Of a stretch of DNA of 64,000 nucleotides, positions 47,384 through 62,401 are shown piece after piece. Below the pieces are notes generated by a model, which saw only the letters and a program-made list of their open reading frames with translations, had not been told where the DNA came from and searched no databases. Source of the stretch: Sphagnum compactum (lineage: Eukaryota > Bryophyta > Sphagnopsida > Sphagnales). The stretch is from assembly GCA_965153455.1 (NCBI GenBank), contig OZ234502.1, forward strand, positions 6,975,495 through 7,039,494, in the 5' to 3' direction. Made by a program: the position numbers and the translations under genes. Position 1 is the first letter of the stretch; the number at the start of each line of letters is the position of its first letter.

Positions 47384-50300
47384 ATCTTTCATCTCCATTT
47401 TTTTTGCTTGTCTCTCAAAATTGCTCATACATTTTATAAATATGTATGGGTAAAACTTAAATTGTATAGTAAACACCTTTTTTTTTTAAAGAAAATGCTT
47501 TCTTTTCCTAATATAGCATTAAACCCTCAATTGTCATATTATCAAAATTACAAAACCTTATAATATAACACTTTCATTGTATCCTTAAGGTATCATATTA
47601 AAGATAGAGAATAGTAATCAAGAACACACAATTGCACCTCTACAAGATGAAGGTCAAAGGAATCATTTTGTGCCCCTTTTAACATTAATGCAATATCAAA
47701 AACTAATTCATGGACACTCAAGTGTCAAAAGTGTGTGTACCCAATCGACACAAATCTCCCCCACTCAAAGAAATGGTGAAAAAAAATGCATAGTATCCAA
47801 CATGTTAACAACTAACATAACATACACAATTGACTCCAAAATTATTGGCTAAGTTGGAGATTGACATGACCTTTCCTATTCTAGAAAGCAATATTTGGTT
47901 GTTGACAACATGTAAAATATGTTAACTGTTATTGAGCAAGGTGTCTTATGGGCGGTGGGAATCAAAAGGTAGCAACCCAAGGGCTATTACTCAACTTAAT
48001 ATCATAAATGCTTATAAATTTTGAACTATAAATGAAACTTCGTTTTAATAACATTTTATACTTATATTAAAAATGCAAGTTCATTTGAATCTCTTACGAT
48101 GATCTAGACAATAAAATCAATAGCATATCTAAAACACACTTAAACCATTTGTTGTGTGCTATTAGATGGGCACCCAACAATATCAACACTAACAAAGTTG
48201 CACCCACAAACACAAGCATGCACAAATTAAGAGGTTGTCAATTTGACATTATGGTTGATTTGTGATTCAATTTGTGTGTTTTAAACTTGGAATCCTAGAG
48301 GCTATCAATTTGATGCCATGTGGGTTTCATTGCAATGTTTGATCAACTAATTATTAGTGTTACATCCCTTTTTTTAAAAAATTCACTCAATGTCCATGAA
48401 TGTGTTCATTTTGAAAGAAGAACAAACAATAACCAGAAAATTGAAATGTTGCTATTAAAGTTTGTATTGATAAGATGAGCATGCACATGAATTTGACATC
48501 AATTTTTAAAAACTACAGTGGTTTATTTGAAACAAGTGTAAATTGTTATGGTTGTTTAACTTCAATGTTTTAGGTATTTTATGCAAGACACTAATTTTCC
48601 ATAAAATTCCATTTGTTGTTGCAACCTAGTTTTGTATGAACATGGTTCCAATTTTGCAAGGGGATGGCTTTGAAGTCTCATATTTTTAGTTTGAAAAATA
48701 TTCACATACAAACCTTAAGATTCCAAATTTAAAGCATATTCACACCCCACCCCCTTATGGAATTAATCTACCTCATTGGCTATGTGCATATGTTGCCAAT
48801 ATTAAACATGCATCAATGAGGATATAGAACACATAATTTCTACCAAAAAAATTCACTTTGTAAAATAAAGTAGGGTTATTAAACAATGAGCCAAGGTTTT
48901 GTGAAATGGATAGCATGTGCATATGTTTGACCTACCTTACTAAGTAATGACTACCATGTAATAATGAAAAAATGTTCACTTTAAAACACAATTGACATCA
49001 AAATTATTTCTCCCCCACACACAATGAAAATGGCCATCTAGTTTGTGACATACTATTAGGTTTGGGAAATGGTATGAAGGGTGAAGAACCAACTAATTCT
49101 TGATTTTGTAATGAATTGCAAACCTAGGACACATTCCTTAGCTCGCACACAAAAAAGAAGCATGGGAATTTCAAGATGGGATTAGGACATATTCAAAAGA
49201 AATTGTTCAAGATGAGATCAAATTTACATGAATTAAAACAAATGGTGCTTATTGCAACTTGAACCCAAAATGATCCAAAAACAAATCATAAGCAATCCAA
49301 TTCACTGAACACACTGTAGTTTGGACTTAAAAGGAGTTCATTACTCTACCTCCTATATTATGTTATGTAATTAATGGTGGGGCTTGCATCAAAGTGGCAA
49401 AAAATCTTGTCAAGAATCTTTAAACTTTTTGCCGCTTCTTGAAATTTTGAAATTCTTTTTTAATTTTATCAAATTGTGAGTCTTGAAGTTTTGCGGGCTC
49501 ATAACTCTTACATACAACTTATGATTGAAAAGCTTTCCACTACAAAGTTTTCCTTTGAATCTTGGGACACTCTTGCAACCCACCCCCCCCCCCTCTCATA
49601 TGCATTGACCTTAGTTGTGAGCCCAAGGCTAGAGTTTTGATAGTTTGAATAACTTTTGCAATTCAAAGGAATCTTGTCACCAAATAATTTATCAACAAAT
49701 GTTGGATTAGTGTAAAAAATATATATGTCCCTTGACCTATGTACATGTTTAATGATAAAGTTCACAATAGTGTACACTCAATTTGAAGGCTATCACATTC
49801 ATTTATTTCAAGCAATAGTTTAACATAATATAAAGTTTCATCAAATCCACCTTCTCTTTTGAAACTGGCCCCACATTCTTAACCTAATCAAATCACATAT
49901 TGGAACTAATTTTTCATTTTATAAACTTGCAAACTTCATAGATATTTCAATTTGGAATTACCCATGAACACTTGAACCATTATGCCCCTTTCCACTAGCT
50001 AGCTTTCTCATGTGTTCTCGCATGGTGAAACACTTGTCAAAACACAATCCTAATTTCACACATAGTGTACATATGATGTTTCATCTTGATTGAACATTGT
50101 TTATCATATATTCACAAAGTAAACCACCTTACCATACCTAGTTTATCTTCTTGCCCCTCATGGCAATTAATGGTTAAAGTTGTAAAATGTACCACATTTT
50201 AACATTTGATTGGCTTCAAACCTTGCTCAAAGGGTGGAGTCTTATTAGCATGTACCATTAACAGTCATTGCCACTACTTAATTTTTTGAATTTTAGATTG

Positions 50301-51330
50301 TAAAAAAAAAATTAAATATTTTTTATAAAATGTTTTGTGAATACATTATGTACATATCATAAATTTTTGGAATCAATCTAATGAGTAAAAACTATGTAAT
50401 TTACACTTTTAAGGACTTGTAACCATTGTTTAAATATAGTTTTGACATTAAAAACATAATTTGAAAATATTTTGTTGACATATTTTGGAATATTTTTTCA
50501 TATACACCTTGACATATAATATCAAGAAATTATTAAATAATTATAATTTTTTTTGAAAGACATATTAAAAATATTTAAGAGTATTCTTTAAAAAATCAGC
50601 AAAAAAAGTTGTCGTCTAAGGGGGGCATGGGTGGCTCTTTATAGCATGGTTGGATCCCAAAACATAATTTGACACATGCACATATGTATTTATGTTATAA
50701 ATCTTTTTAAAAAAATGATAATTTCAAAGGTTCATTATAAACTAAAAAGTCATAAAACATGTCACAATTTCACATATTTTCAATTTCATTGTTGAGCTTG
50801 AAATAACATATAACATTTCAAGTTCAAATGCTCAATGTATGTTCACAAGTTAGTGAAATAAAAAACTTTGAAAATGAACCTTGCTTCAATCAATATATAC
50901 TAATATGCAACAAAGAGATGGAATATGTTTTTAAATATTAAAGGATAGTAGTTTATATCTCATGATGATACATGTGCTTAAAGTTGAGGATTTTTGTGTT
51001 TTTAATTGAATGTGGAATCATCTCATAAAAAAGGTAATTAGGGAGTCTAGATTTGTCAATTAGGCATTGCATGAAGAAAAAATCACAAATTACACCATAA
51101 TAAAACCTATGAACGATATAAGTTAATGGTTTTGTGGAATGGATTTTGTATTGTTTATTTATATAACTTTAAGCAATTAGAAGATGGGTATTAAACATGT
51201 GCAATTTCTTTAAAAAATTAACCTTTCCAATACAACAAAGGATTTATTAGTTATTTGATTATGATGAATGCACTTATGAAAGAAGAATTCCTAAGAGGTT
51301 CTACAAATTCAACTACATATAGTCTTATTG
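47384..51330. other. AT-rich intergenic DNA
   Basis: No supported gene. Very AT-rich with rare CG dinucleotides; a C-run lies near 49583-49592. Confidence 0.5.
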
Positions 51331-51331
51331 C

Positions 51332-52735
51332 ATGATACCACCATTTAACATACAATTATTAAAAAGAGCAATTTGGTGTTTGGTAGGTTTACATGACATC
51401 TTGGTAAAGTCTAATAATGAGATTGGGATGCTACCATTAATTATGGTTTGGAACAAGACAATGGACATCATGAGAATGAATTTGGTAATTAAACGAAACT
51501 TTCTTAAAACTTTTTATTAATTAGGGGTTCATGGTATAACATTCTTGAGAAAGATGGTTTTAGTTCATCAATTGGTCATACCGACCATGAAAGATAGGTT
51601 GTTTTCTTTTATTATGATGTGTCGTGGAATTTGGCCTTGTCCTTCAAGTTGTGTAGTGCATTTGTCCAATGGACTTGTTCCATTTGTGCCCTCTATATGT
51701 GTGTGTATGACTTTTACATCATGCCAAAAAGCATATTAGGGTAAGTGATCAACCAAGATTTAAGGTGTTGCAATCATCAAATGCTCATTTCAACTTAGTG
51801 CATAGGGGATGATGAATTTTGATTGAAACTACCTTGCTTTGGTTACACATCGATGACACTCCTTCCCAATCTTTCAAAGTTACATCAAATGTGTATGTAA
51901 TAATACAATCCGATGATCAGCCAATTATATCGGTGGAATGGCTAAAAAAAACATGAACAAGCCTTAGAGATGTGATTTAAGATTTGAGAATAGTGTGCAA
52001 TTTGAATGACATTAAACAATGATGATTTGTGTAAAAAGTTTTATAGACTATGGAAGCAAGTCAACAAGCCCTTAATGATGATGATGTCAAATTTTCTACA
52101 ACAAGCTTAAAGGAAGTTTCTTTAATGAGAGCCATTTAATGAATGGGGTTCATTAATATGTCATGGTTGAATGTTGTGGACTTTTTATCACAAGTCATGA
52201 AAGCCAAGATGTTCATGACAAAATGGAAAACCTATACATCCAAAATATACCTATATCCATCCCTATTCCCCTTTGTCACCATATGGTTACTTTTTCAAAC
52301 CAACTACAAAAATTGCATGATTTAAACCCAAGAACTATAAAAAGGCATAAGTTACATCTATATACAAATCTTTTGACATTGACTCAAAATTGGCTCAATC
52401 AATAGGCTCTTCTTTATGCTATACCTAGCAATGTTTCCATAAGAGGTCATTTTAAAATGTTTGTAACACCAAACGGTCGTTGATTACCCATCCCAATGTC
52501 TTTCATAGCAAGGTGTTTAAACATCATGTTCTACTTGGATTTAGTTCATCTAAACCCTTTGAATTGGCAACTTATGCTACCCAATATAATCAATGACACA
52601 CAAAACACAATGTTATGCCTAAAGTATACAAAGGATAAATTTTGCTCAAATTTTTGACTTCATATTCAAAACATTTGTCTTAAGTGGCATTAATATATTA
52701 AGGTCATTGGATGAGGACAACATGATGAGAACACC
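51332..52735 (+). pseudogene. decayed coding-like stretches, unrecognised
   Basis: Several collinear plus-strand frames look protein-like. 51819-52137 includes LIETTLLWLHIDDTPSQSF and QPIISVEWLKK, then several stops. 52163-52735 includes SHESQDVHDKMENLYIQ and, past TAG 52403-52405, LPIPMSFIARCLN and LNWQLMLPNII. Most interruptions are TGA, TAA or TAG explicable from CGA, CAA or CAG. No family recognised. Frames shift between blocks, consistent with indels or lost introns in an old element or gene. Confidence 0.3.
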
Positions 52736-55700
52736 TTGAAATGCATATAACCTTATGTGTAAGGTGCCATCTTCATGAGACCTTCCCATTTCTACCATTT
52801 AAGGTGCCACCCTCTCTAAGTAAGAAATTTTGGGGGAGGTCTATATATGATGAGTAAAGTCATAGCCTTCATGAATCACATGTTTTAATGTCCTCTAGTC
52901 CATGATTTGGCATGTTTTAATGCCCCTCGATCTTTTTACCTTGGGGGGACATCAAGAGTAGCAACTTCCTCACCTTAAAATAAATACTAGGGTTCAACAC
53001 TAATTACATTATTTTCCAGAAATGTTGACATTTCCCAAAAGAAATTCAAAGAACAAAAATTTTGTGAAGGATAATAGAGAGAGATTACTTTGGAATTTTT
53101 TTTTTAATAGTCAATTTTCTGACATGAAGTCTGATCAAAATAAAATAATTAATTTAACACTGAAATGTTTGAACTGGCCACCATGGTACATACTAAAGTA
53201 GCTAGGGAACCACTAATTACATTTTAAAATGCAAAGCTATAAATTAATTAATTAATTAGGGGCAGGGGCAGTACCATAAAATATTCTATTCACCAGGCAT
53301 GTGGTGATGACAGGTACCTAGTGTAAAATATTTTTAGGCAATTGGGCAAGAGACCGGGGCAGGCCTCTGATATTGTTTCTTGGATGAAAACTGGAATAAC
53401 TGGTCTCTTCATGGATGAAAAAGAGGTCATCTCAATTCTCATTACACTCAGTTGTGACTGACTACATATAACTGGCTGCCACTTTGCCAACCTTTTTTTC
53501 TTTAGCAAAACTTCACCAAATATGTGAATTTTTTTAATAAAAAAATTGAAAGTTATGTGATTTTGGAGGTTTTCAATTAACAGAACTAAGAAATTTTTTT
53601 GGGAAAAATTTCTGTATTTGGTTTTCAGTGTGAACAAAAATATAGAACAATGATTAACAATTTGTACTTCATATCTGGTATATAGCCAGATTTGGCTAAA
53701 TCTCCCCATTTTTTCTACATCTTCCAATGGAGGATTGTCATTTGGACTACATTAAAAATTTCCTATGTAGACGCTAATCATCATCATCGAGTGGCTAAGG
53801 TGACAAACAACGAACCTTTTTTTCTTTTCTTTTCTTTTCTATATAGCCAAAAGTGATATTAAAAAATTAAAACTGATAAAATCAAGTGCTTGTTTGAGAT
53901 TAGCCAAAATATTTTTTTAAAAATTTAATAAATTTTTTTCATACTTAGCTTGTAGCCAAATTTGGTTACCTAGTCCATAATGGGAAGAATCCTTGGCAAC
54001 AGCAAGAAGAGCTGAACACATGAGCGAGCTGAGGCAACAGACAGATGATCAGAAACCCAAAAACATTTGGGACCACCACCCACAAGGGGTTGATAGTACT
54101 AGTGTAATTTTATTTTCCAGGTGCAATTTCACCATTTTTTGAAAAAGAAATTGTGAGAAAAAAAATTTCCTAGTGTAAATTCAGCTAATTTTTCTAATTT
54201 AATTGTTAAATTTTGCCCAAATTTGTTTTTGACACCAAAAAAATGTGGAGGAAAAAAGAAAAAAGAAAAAAACAAGAATTGATCTTTGTTGATATGGTGT
54301 TAGTGACTTTCAAAAGACAAACAAAAATCAGGGTTAAGTAGGGTTTAGGGTTTATTTTAGGGTTTTCCCCTAGCCTCTGTACCTAGTACCTACTACTAGT
54401 AGCTAGGAGAAGCCAAGATCTGAATGTCTGGGTGCAACCCAACATGAGGTTTGATTGGTTCTCCATCTCCTGATGGCTGGGGGAATGATGTGTCAGAGCC
54501 CCAAAAATAAATTTAAATTAATTGATTACAAAAAAGGAGAAAAAAAAAAAAAGGAAGGACATGATCCCTGAATGTGAAGGACCGAGTTCAATTTTGTGCT
54601 GTAGCCAAAATGGCAATTGATCCATATGAAGATTTTTTTTTGGTTAAATTTCGGCTACAAGCTAAATATGAAGAGTCAAAACTTTTTAAACATCCTTCTA
54701 TATTTCTGGCTAAACAATACTTGAACCATGTATTAAGAATCAGTTGATTTTTTACGATTAAATTTTGATCAAGTTACGGCTCTTGAAAAATCTCTCAAAA
54801 AAACACTCGATGTTTAGCACTTTAAAATTTTTATACAAGTATATTTTTTGGCTATACATAGCCAGACCCTAAAACAAAATCAAATGAAAAGACTGCAAAA
54901 AACCCATCATCAGAAGGCAGCACAGTAACAAGTAGCTAGCAACAGTCCTCCCAGCTGCCAAAACACACACACACACTCTCTCGCTCTCTCTCTCTCTCTC
55001 TCTTTCTGGGCCCCCAAAAATCCTGATTGCATGCAGGTGGTGGAAGTGCAAGAAAACCAACAAACAGCACAAGAATTTAAACTGCATTTCATCAACTGGC
55101 AGGACAGCAGCAGCTCTTCCTATTTATCTCCTGACTCCTGAGAGTCAGTCCTTCCTTCCTCATCAGTCCTCACCAAAAGGACTTCTCAGAGAGGAGGGAA
55201 GAGGATCCTCTAAAAAGTACCTGACTTTAACTTACTTACATGTTAGGTGGTGCAAGAAGAGTAGTATCATGGATCACTACTGCCCAGTGCCTGCACTTCT
55301 GCTGGCTGCTGGCTGCTGGCTGCACACAGTTATTGATGAATATCTCTTTCGCATGCTTCCTTCCATACCTCCTGCTCCCACTCGGTCAAAGAGATCTTAG
55401 CATTTGGGTACAAAATACTTGAAAAAGGATGAAAGGTTTTCTCACCTCACCCAAGAAAGGGGGACGACGACTGAGGCCGAGAAGCTCCTTGGCCTCTCTT
55501 GTAGGGGCCATGACACTCAATGTACTCAGTCCGAATGTGGACTGCTGGTGGTGGGGTAGGTAATAGGTAGGTATGTATGTACGTAGGTACAAGTTACACA
55601 AACACATAGGTGAATGCATTTGAGAGAATCTGGCGGCGTCTTGGTGCTTTGTACTTGTCATTGGTGTTGTGGTTGCTGCCATTGTCGTGGCGCTGGCAGG

Positions 55701-58700
55701 TGGGCATGCTACTACTCTTCTCTACTTCTGTTTTCAAAAATTCTCACCATCATTTTGGGCATTGCTCTTTGTTTCTTCTTTTTTTCCCTTTTTTTTTCAA
55801 ATTTCTAATGTAGTGAGAATAAATTGCTGAGGTGGTGATCAATCAATCCATAAGACGACGATTAAAGAAAATGTGACTACAGATTTTTAAATGAAAGTGA
55901 ACTTTTTTGAAGAATCCTTCTATATTATTTGCTACCCTACTGGAATTATTTAGTGCAAAACCCTGGTGTTTTTCCTCCAAAAAAAAAATCTGAAATATGG
56001 CTAACTAGAAAACCTGAAAAAACACTTTTATGTTACCATTTAGTATTAATTGACCAGACATTTTTATATGAAAAAAAAAACTGTCCCAACTGTAGAAAAC
56101 TGGCAAAACACTGCCCTAAAAATAAAAATTGTGTCCAAGTGTGGTGATTTTTTCTCTGCATTTTGGGTCTTATTTCGACTTCCAATATTGTTTCAAAGCA
56201 ATCCAGTAATTTCTATTAAATTTTCCCTTGTCCTTTTGGGCTTTTTGTTGAATTAAAAGTGCTCAGGGTTTTCTGGCATTAAAGTCTACTACTACCTTCC
56301 TGCAAGGATTTTTATTTCTATTTTTATTTATTTATATTTATTTCCAGTTTTCTGATGTAGCATCCTTAGCAATCATTGTACAAAAGGTTTAACATTAATT
56401 GATGAGACTGTGCTAAAAATCCACTCTGCAAATCCTCATGAACATTATGCAAATTGGGGGTGGGGGTGGGGGGGTTCATCATGGTGAATGGCAATTTGTC
56501 AAATGTGTTTAGCCCTATCCCACATGGTGGAATATTGAGGATAGGTTTTTTGATTTAGAGATAGGCTTTGCTAATGACACAACATGCATGAGGAGGTTGC
56601 AAAGGCACTTGCATAAAGGGTTGTCACCAACAAAGCAACACTTGGTGTCAAAATAACATCGAATCGTTAGCACATGAATTCAAACTAGTGCCATGGTGAC
56701 CACATGGCAATCACAATGCGACAAATTTCAATTTCCAAGCCATCCATTTGACAACTATGCATGATGACCAACATGGCCACACATGAGTCTAGGGAAAGAG
56801 GTTGTCCATCACCCAACCTCCACTGATGTTTACACAAGGCTACGATTGCTACGAAGTCAAGAGAGTCAAATAATTAGTTTCAACCCTTGCTTCTTAGGGG
56901 GTCCCAAATGCCCTCACACAACAACTTCCAGATACCCATCTCATACCCACTTAGAAATAGTTTTCTGATTCTAGTTGAACATGAAGCTCCACAATATATA
57001 ATTGTGGGCAAACTTTGAAGTACTGAACCAACTGCTTAAATGTGAATATTAAATGTTTAGCTGATGATCTAGCCATGTGATATAAGCTACTTACTTAATC
57101 AAAAATTCATCTTGTGCATGCAAATTACCTAACTATCAATGTTCTTTTTTTGGGCGAACTTTTGCACAACAATGGCAACAGATTTTTGTGAAAACCTTGT
57201 CGAACTTTTGAAATCACAAGACTAAAATTTTATATATGTATATAGTGCTAACCATGTTACATGATTCCATTATCACTCATGAGTGATTTGTTTGAGTTTG
57301 TCGTAAGGGACAGAGGTGTTCATTAATTACTGAGCTCTGTTGTTTAACCAGGATTCAGAATTCCCTCAAGTAGCATCATTTGTCTTGGGGAAGTGGATGA
57401 AGATCTCCTAGCCTACGAGTCGTTGTTTTGTCGTATCTGAATTTATTTTTTTCACCAGGTGGTTTTACTTGCCCTCCTTAGTTACGTACAAAGGACGTGA
57501 CTTGGAAATGCAAGCTGAGAATGCGCTCGGCTTTTGCAAAACTTCACTGTTTTGCTCTTGTTGTCTAGTGCGCTGCCCCCTGGCTGCATGCAAATGGAGC
57601 TTGCGAGATGAGGAGGAGAGTACAAGGGAACTAAGTATGTAAGCTAGTAGATGATGATGGTACAAAAGACTCAAAGGTTTCAAATGGGTCACTGACAAAA
57701 GAGGATCACAAACTGTGTTCATGCCGACTACCAACTTGACAGAAAGGTCATCTAGTCTAGCCTAACGTACACTCTTGTTTTTCTTGATGGAGTTTTATTG
57801 TCTCCAAGAATTTAGTGACAAGAATCTTATAAAACAAATTTCAGTCAGTTCCCCTGATCTTGTGTCATAACATCGAAGAGTCAAATTTTTTTAACTAGAC
57901 ATGCTGGAAAAGCATGATATCATGTCAGGTTGCACACTCAAAAGGATTGTTGCATTAAAAAATTCCCCCTCCCTCATTGATCATAGCATTGAAATGTCCT
58001 GCTACTTTTCCTGTTATTAAGTTACTACTATCAATCAGTGCACATACACACACACATATATTACAAACACGTCTTGTGTGTCTTACACCATTTCAGATCT
58101 TGGGTTTCCGAGAGTGTGAGCTATGATGGTCACAAGTGTCTGTGTATTCTTTGTCCACAGAGATGGAGATACAGCTTTTGAAAACAAAGCTTCTTAAGAC
58201 GAAGTACAGGCTCTGGGCCCGTATGTATGGCAAGTTCTAAACCCGTGTTGGGTGGGTATCAACTTTTGAACATACGAGCTTCTACTAGAATCAAATCTTT
58301 TTAAGAAAAATTCACACCAGGGTCCAAGGCATTTTTGGCTAGTATGTGGCCGGTATATATATATACCCGATATTGATATAGACCCAAGAGATATTAAATT
58401 GGTTGTTACCCTGAGTCGTTAGTGAGCAGGTAGTGGTACCTAGGAGGCTGGTATTGCCCCCCAAGTCGTACCCGTCTAGTTGGTTCTTTGATACCGAGAC
58501 CATGGTCCAGGGTTCCACCCGCCATCCACCCAAAACGGGTTCAAACCCATGTTGGGTGGGTATCAAAACACCGGCCCAAATAATCACCTGGGCATCGACC
58601 TTTGAACACATTCACATATCACATTTAGTGATATCCAGATCCATGGATATTACTTTTGTGTGTGATCAACCATGAGATCCTTTACCCTTTTCATACCTTT

Positions 58701-61700
58701 CAAAACATTGATACCCGAGGTGGAGTAACTAGGGTCAAAAGGTATAGCTAATTAGTGATAGGTTTGTCACATATGTCTAGGGGACGAGTAGCTTACGGTT
58801 TCTATTAAATGTGTTGTTGCGTAGCACATTTCTGTCAATTTCCATGTGCATTCTAAAATACATTCTTCACTCAACAAATCAATCAAAGCAAAGAACTTGT
58901 TTTTTCAACTTAAGAATTATTTATTCCCACCAACCACAAAGAAATTTATTGAAATCAAGACCAACAATGACACAAAATACAGACCAAGATTTTAGTGGGG
59001 GAGTTCGTCTGCATACACTCAAATCTCAACACAAACCACCCCCAATGAAAAAAGAAACATGGGGTTAGGATCAATGAATGAAACAAAAATTTGCTGAAGT
59101 TTTGCAATTCAAAAATTGTGAAAGAAAAAGAAATCAAGGAAAAGAAAACGATCGAAGATGCAAGGGGGAGAGGGGGCAAGTATTAAAATTTTGAGAGGGA
59201 TGAAGTCGTTGAACTACAACAATTATAAAATGTTAATTATTGTCACCTTGTTGATTTAATCCCAAAAAAGTTTTGACAATGATTTTTGTGATTAAAATTT
59301 TATAATTGCATTGTGAAAACCACCTTAAATAACTAACTATCCTCAAAGTTATGAGAACCAACACTTTGAGAACACTAAGAGTTTAATAAACAGATTTTTG
59401 GCATTGTGCAAGTGACATAATATTTACAAGAGCATGTAAACTTCCCTAATCTATTTTTGACACAAGGCAAAAAAAAGTTGTGGGAGTTTTGCAAGTTTGC
59501 AAAAGACAAAAGCAAGGCTCTTGCTAAGCAATTATAGGGGATACATGATTTGTTTGGGAAAATAACAACCCCTGAGTTTGAACTTTTGGGGTTAAACAAA
59601 ATACCATATATAGACTAGGTGAGCAAATAAGAGATGGGCATCAAACCTTCTTTCTAACATTGTTCACCAAACCCATTCAAAGTGAGTGAGATAAGATGGC
59701 CACTTACAATCATGTTTTCAATCCCAAAAGAGCATAATTGGAAAATATGACCATGTAAAATTTATAATTCTTATGACCACTTCTCATGTTTTTCACTCCA
59801 TTTGAGACATATTCTCTAAAATTGGTGACTTTAGATTTTTTTTTCCTCATTATGTTGTGACTTGGGCCCATTTTTTTCTCTCGCCCCCCAAAGAAAAGAC
59901 CTTGGTACCTTTCACACCTTCCCCCATTTTTTTTTGCCACGTCATGAAATTTTGCCCCCAAACAAAAACACTAAGGTATGTTTAATTTATGCTTACCCAA
60001 TGTATTATACCAATATTCTTCTTTTGGAGTAATAATTTGGGGATGTTGCATCGAGTTACAAGTGGACAAGTTTGCAAATTTTAACGGGTTTCTTGTTTTT
60101 TAAGCCTAAGTCTCGATACCATAGTACCTAGTCCAATTCGTCACCAATTATATTATTTTCGGAAATGTTGAAATTTCTCAATTGTTTTTTCCAAAAATAA
60201 TTTTTCTTATAAAATAAAGAATTTGATGGAATGTTTGGGAATATATCATTCATTGAAATGGAATTCTCAAAATTAATTAATTAATTAATTAATTGACAAA
60301 CATGTGTGGAAGTGGCCAAGGTGCTAACCCTACTTGTCACCGGTCACTAGCCATTGCGGGACCTCATAGGTTGTCACCAGTGTCAGGTGGGGGGGCATTG
60401 GGCTGGCACCAACCCTCTGCCGGTTATCAGGGCAGTTCTTTAGTTTCATGACTCCTGTTCTCAGAAAATAAGAGAACCGGTTCTGCTTATAACCGCCAAT
60501 CTTAAACATATAAAATAATAACCAAAGAATCACCCAGTGAACTGGGGTTCTATCCAGTGCTTGATTTTTTTTGATACCCGTCGGTTTTGGGTATTCGAAA
60601 AATTCAGAATCACGGAATCACCAGTTCTGGGTATCTCAAGAACTTCAAAGAACCACTGGGTTTCATGAAAGAACCGTCAAAGACCGGATGGCTTTAGGCA
60701 GATTTTTGAATTTTTTTTAATAAAATTTTTTAATAAAAAAGAACCATGGTCATATATAGTAACTGGGCATTTGATTTGATTTTTTAACTATGGTTATTTA
60801 TTAACACCGAGTATTTGATTTTTTTGATGACCCCAGTTATTTATGAAAATCGGGTATTTTGTTTTTTGATAACCATGGTTTAGGGTTTAGGGGTGACTGG
60901 CTTGTAACAATTAATTTTCGCAACTTGCTACTTTGACACTCATGCCAAAGAGGAGGCACTTTATAAAGAAGGTGCTCGACATTGAGTTGGAAATTTGTGA
61001 CATGATTTAAGTCTGGAGCAGCATTAAGGTGAACCCATTACAATACAAATTAACAAATTTGCTCAAGAAGACGAGGTTTGCAAACATTTGAATGAACATT
61101 ATAATTATTGGATCTATGTGTAGCACAAAATCGGCAAATGCATGAATTTGGATTTGTTATAATATGATCGTATTGGGTGTGTTGCATTTTGGAAATGAGG
61201 TATCTTACATATGGCACTTAAAACCATGTTGTATAAATATGATCTTTATAGATCAATAGCATGTTTTTAAAACTTCACGGTTCCATATACTACAACAACT
61301 CATACTATGTGGGGTTATGAAAATGATTACGGTTACCCAACGTTTGTCATAGCTAGGATAAGGCGTGTATGATGTTTTAAGCACCTTAGGGTAAATGTAG
61401 TCTTGGAACGGGTAGCCTCTTAATACTTGGAAAATGCCACAAAGACTCAAGTAGAAACAAACCCCCATGAAAGGAATCAATGTCCATATAGCGTAAGGGA
61501 AAGAATATTAATCATGTTGTCTCAAATGAACATTCCGATGTTTTCTTGGGACCCCCACATGAACATCAAACCAAAGCCTAAATGGTTGGGATTCATGACC
61601 ACCATGCAAGTGGTTAGGGGATTAAAGTTAAAACATTTATGTGTAGAATGTAGAAGTAAGGAGGGATTTAGGAAAAGTCCATTGAAGTGATGTAATAACA

Positions 61701-61940
61701 ACCGGTTTTTGTTAGATTAGGGTTTTGCTCCTTGCCTCCCCCTATAAAGAACTTTAAGGAGTTGAGTTCACCCTCTTGCATTTTCATTATTCATTTGCAT
61801 TTTTTTTTGTTGCAATGTTTGCAAGGTGTTAAAAGTAAAGAGTGGACATGTTTTGTGACTATGAAGTGCAAGATTTTTTTTTGGTTTTTTTTCAAATTTT
61901 TTTATTTTTGATTTAGTATTATTATTATTATTTGGTGCAT
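52736..61940. other. intergenic DNA
   Basis: No supported gene. It holds a dispersed repeat copy (53664-53750), CA/CT repeats (54963-55003), GTAG-rich patch (55553-55590), AATT runs (53238-53258, 60270-60294), a possible SINE fragment (about 58415-58520) and a GAACC-rich dispersed motif region (60540-60700). Confidence 0.45.
53664..53750. repeat. dispersed noncoding repeat, copy 2
   Basis: Diverged, collinear match to 39944-40045. Further AGCCAAATTTGG-like words near 53955 and 54600 suggest more decayed copies in this stretch. Confidence 0.55.
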
Positions 61941-62380
61941 TGTTCCTTTGCATTGTTATTTCATTGTTGCTCCTTCATCCTTCTTTTCTTTCGTCATTGT
62001 TGTTTTTCGTTGTTGCTTCGATGTTACACTCTCATATTGTTGTTGGTTTGTTGTTTCCTCATGTTGTTGCTCTATCACATTGTTGCTTGTCCATGGTTAC
62101 TCCATGTTGTTATTCGTTTACGACTCTTCCTTAGCATTGCTATTTGTTTGTGGTTATTTTTTCGCATTGTTGTTGGTTTGTCATTGCATTGTTATTGGTC
62201 CATCCTCACACAACTATTGGTCCTATGTCATGCCTTCACACTCCTACTATTGCTATGTTGTTATTCTTTCAACCTCAAGCACCATGCCCAACTTTATACC
62301 TATTAGGTTTGTCATTGTTGCTCCTTTGTGTTATTGTTGCTTTATTGTTGTTCCATGTGTTTGGTTAGTAAATCACCCCC
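61941..62380. repeat. low-complexity CATTGTTGTT-like region
   Basis: Imperfect repetition of TTGTTGTT, CATTGTTG and TCATTGTTGC words. All three forward frames stay open for long stretches because the words lack stops, so none is evidence of a gene. Confidence 0.7.
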
Positions 62381-62401
62381 CCCACCACCAAACAATTTGC
62401 T

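Noticed and set aside
53290-53727. 145-codon minus-strand frame
   Set aside because: Contains a copy of the dispersed noncoding repeat (53664-53750) and no protein motif.
58540-58562. GGGTTCAAACCC as a tRNA T-arm
   Set aside because: No acceptor, D-arm or anticodon arm can be built around it.
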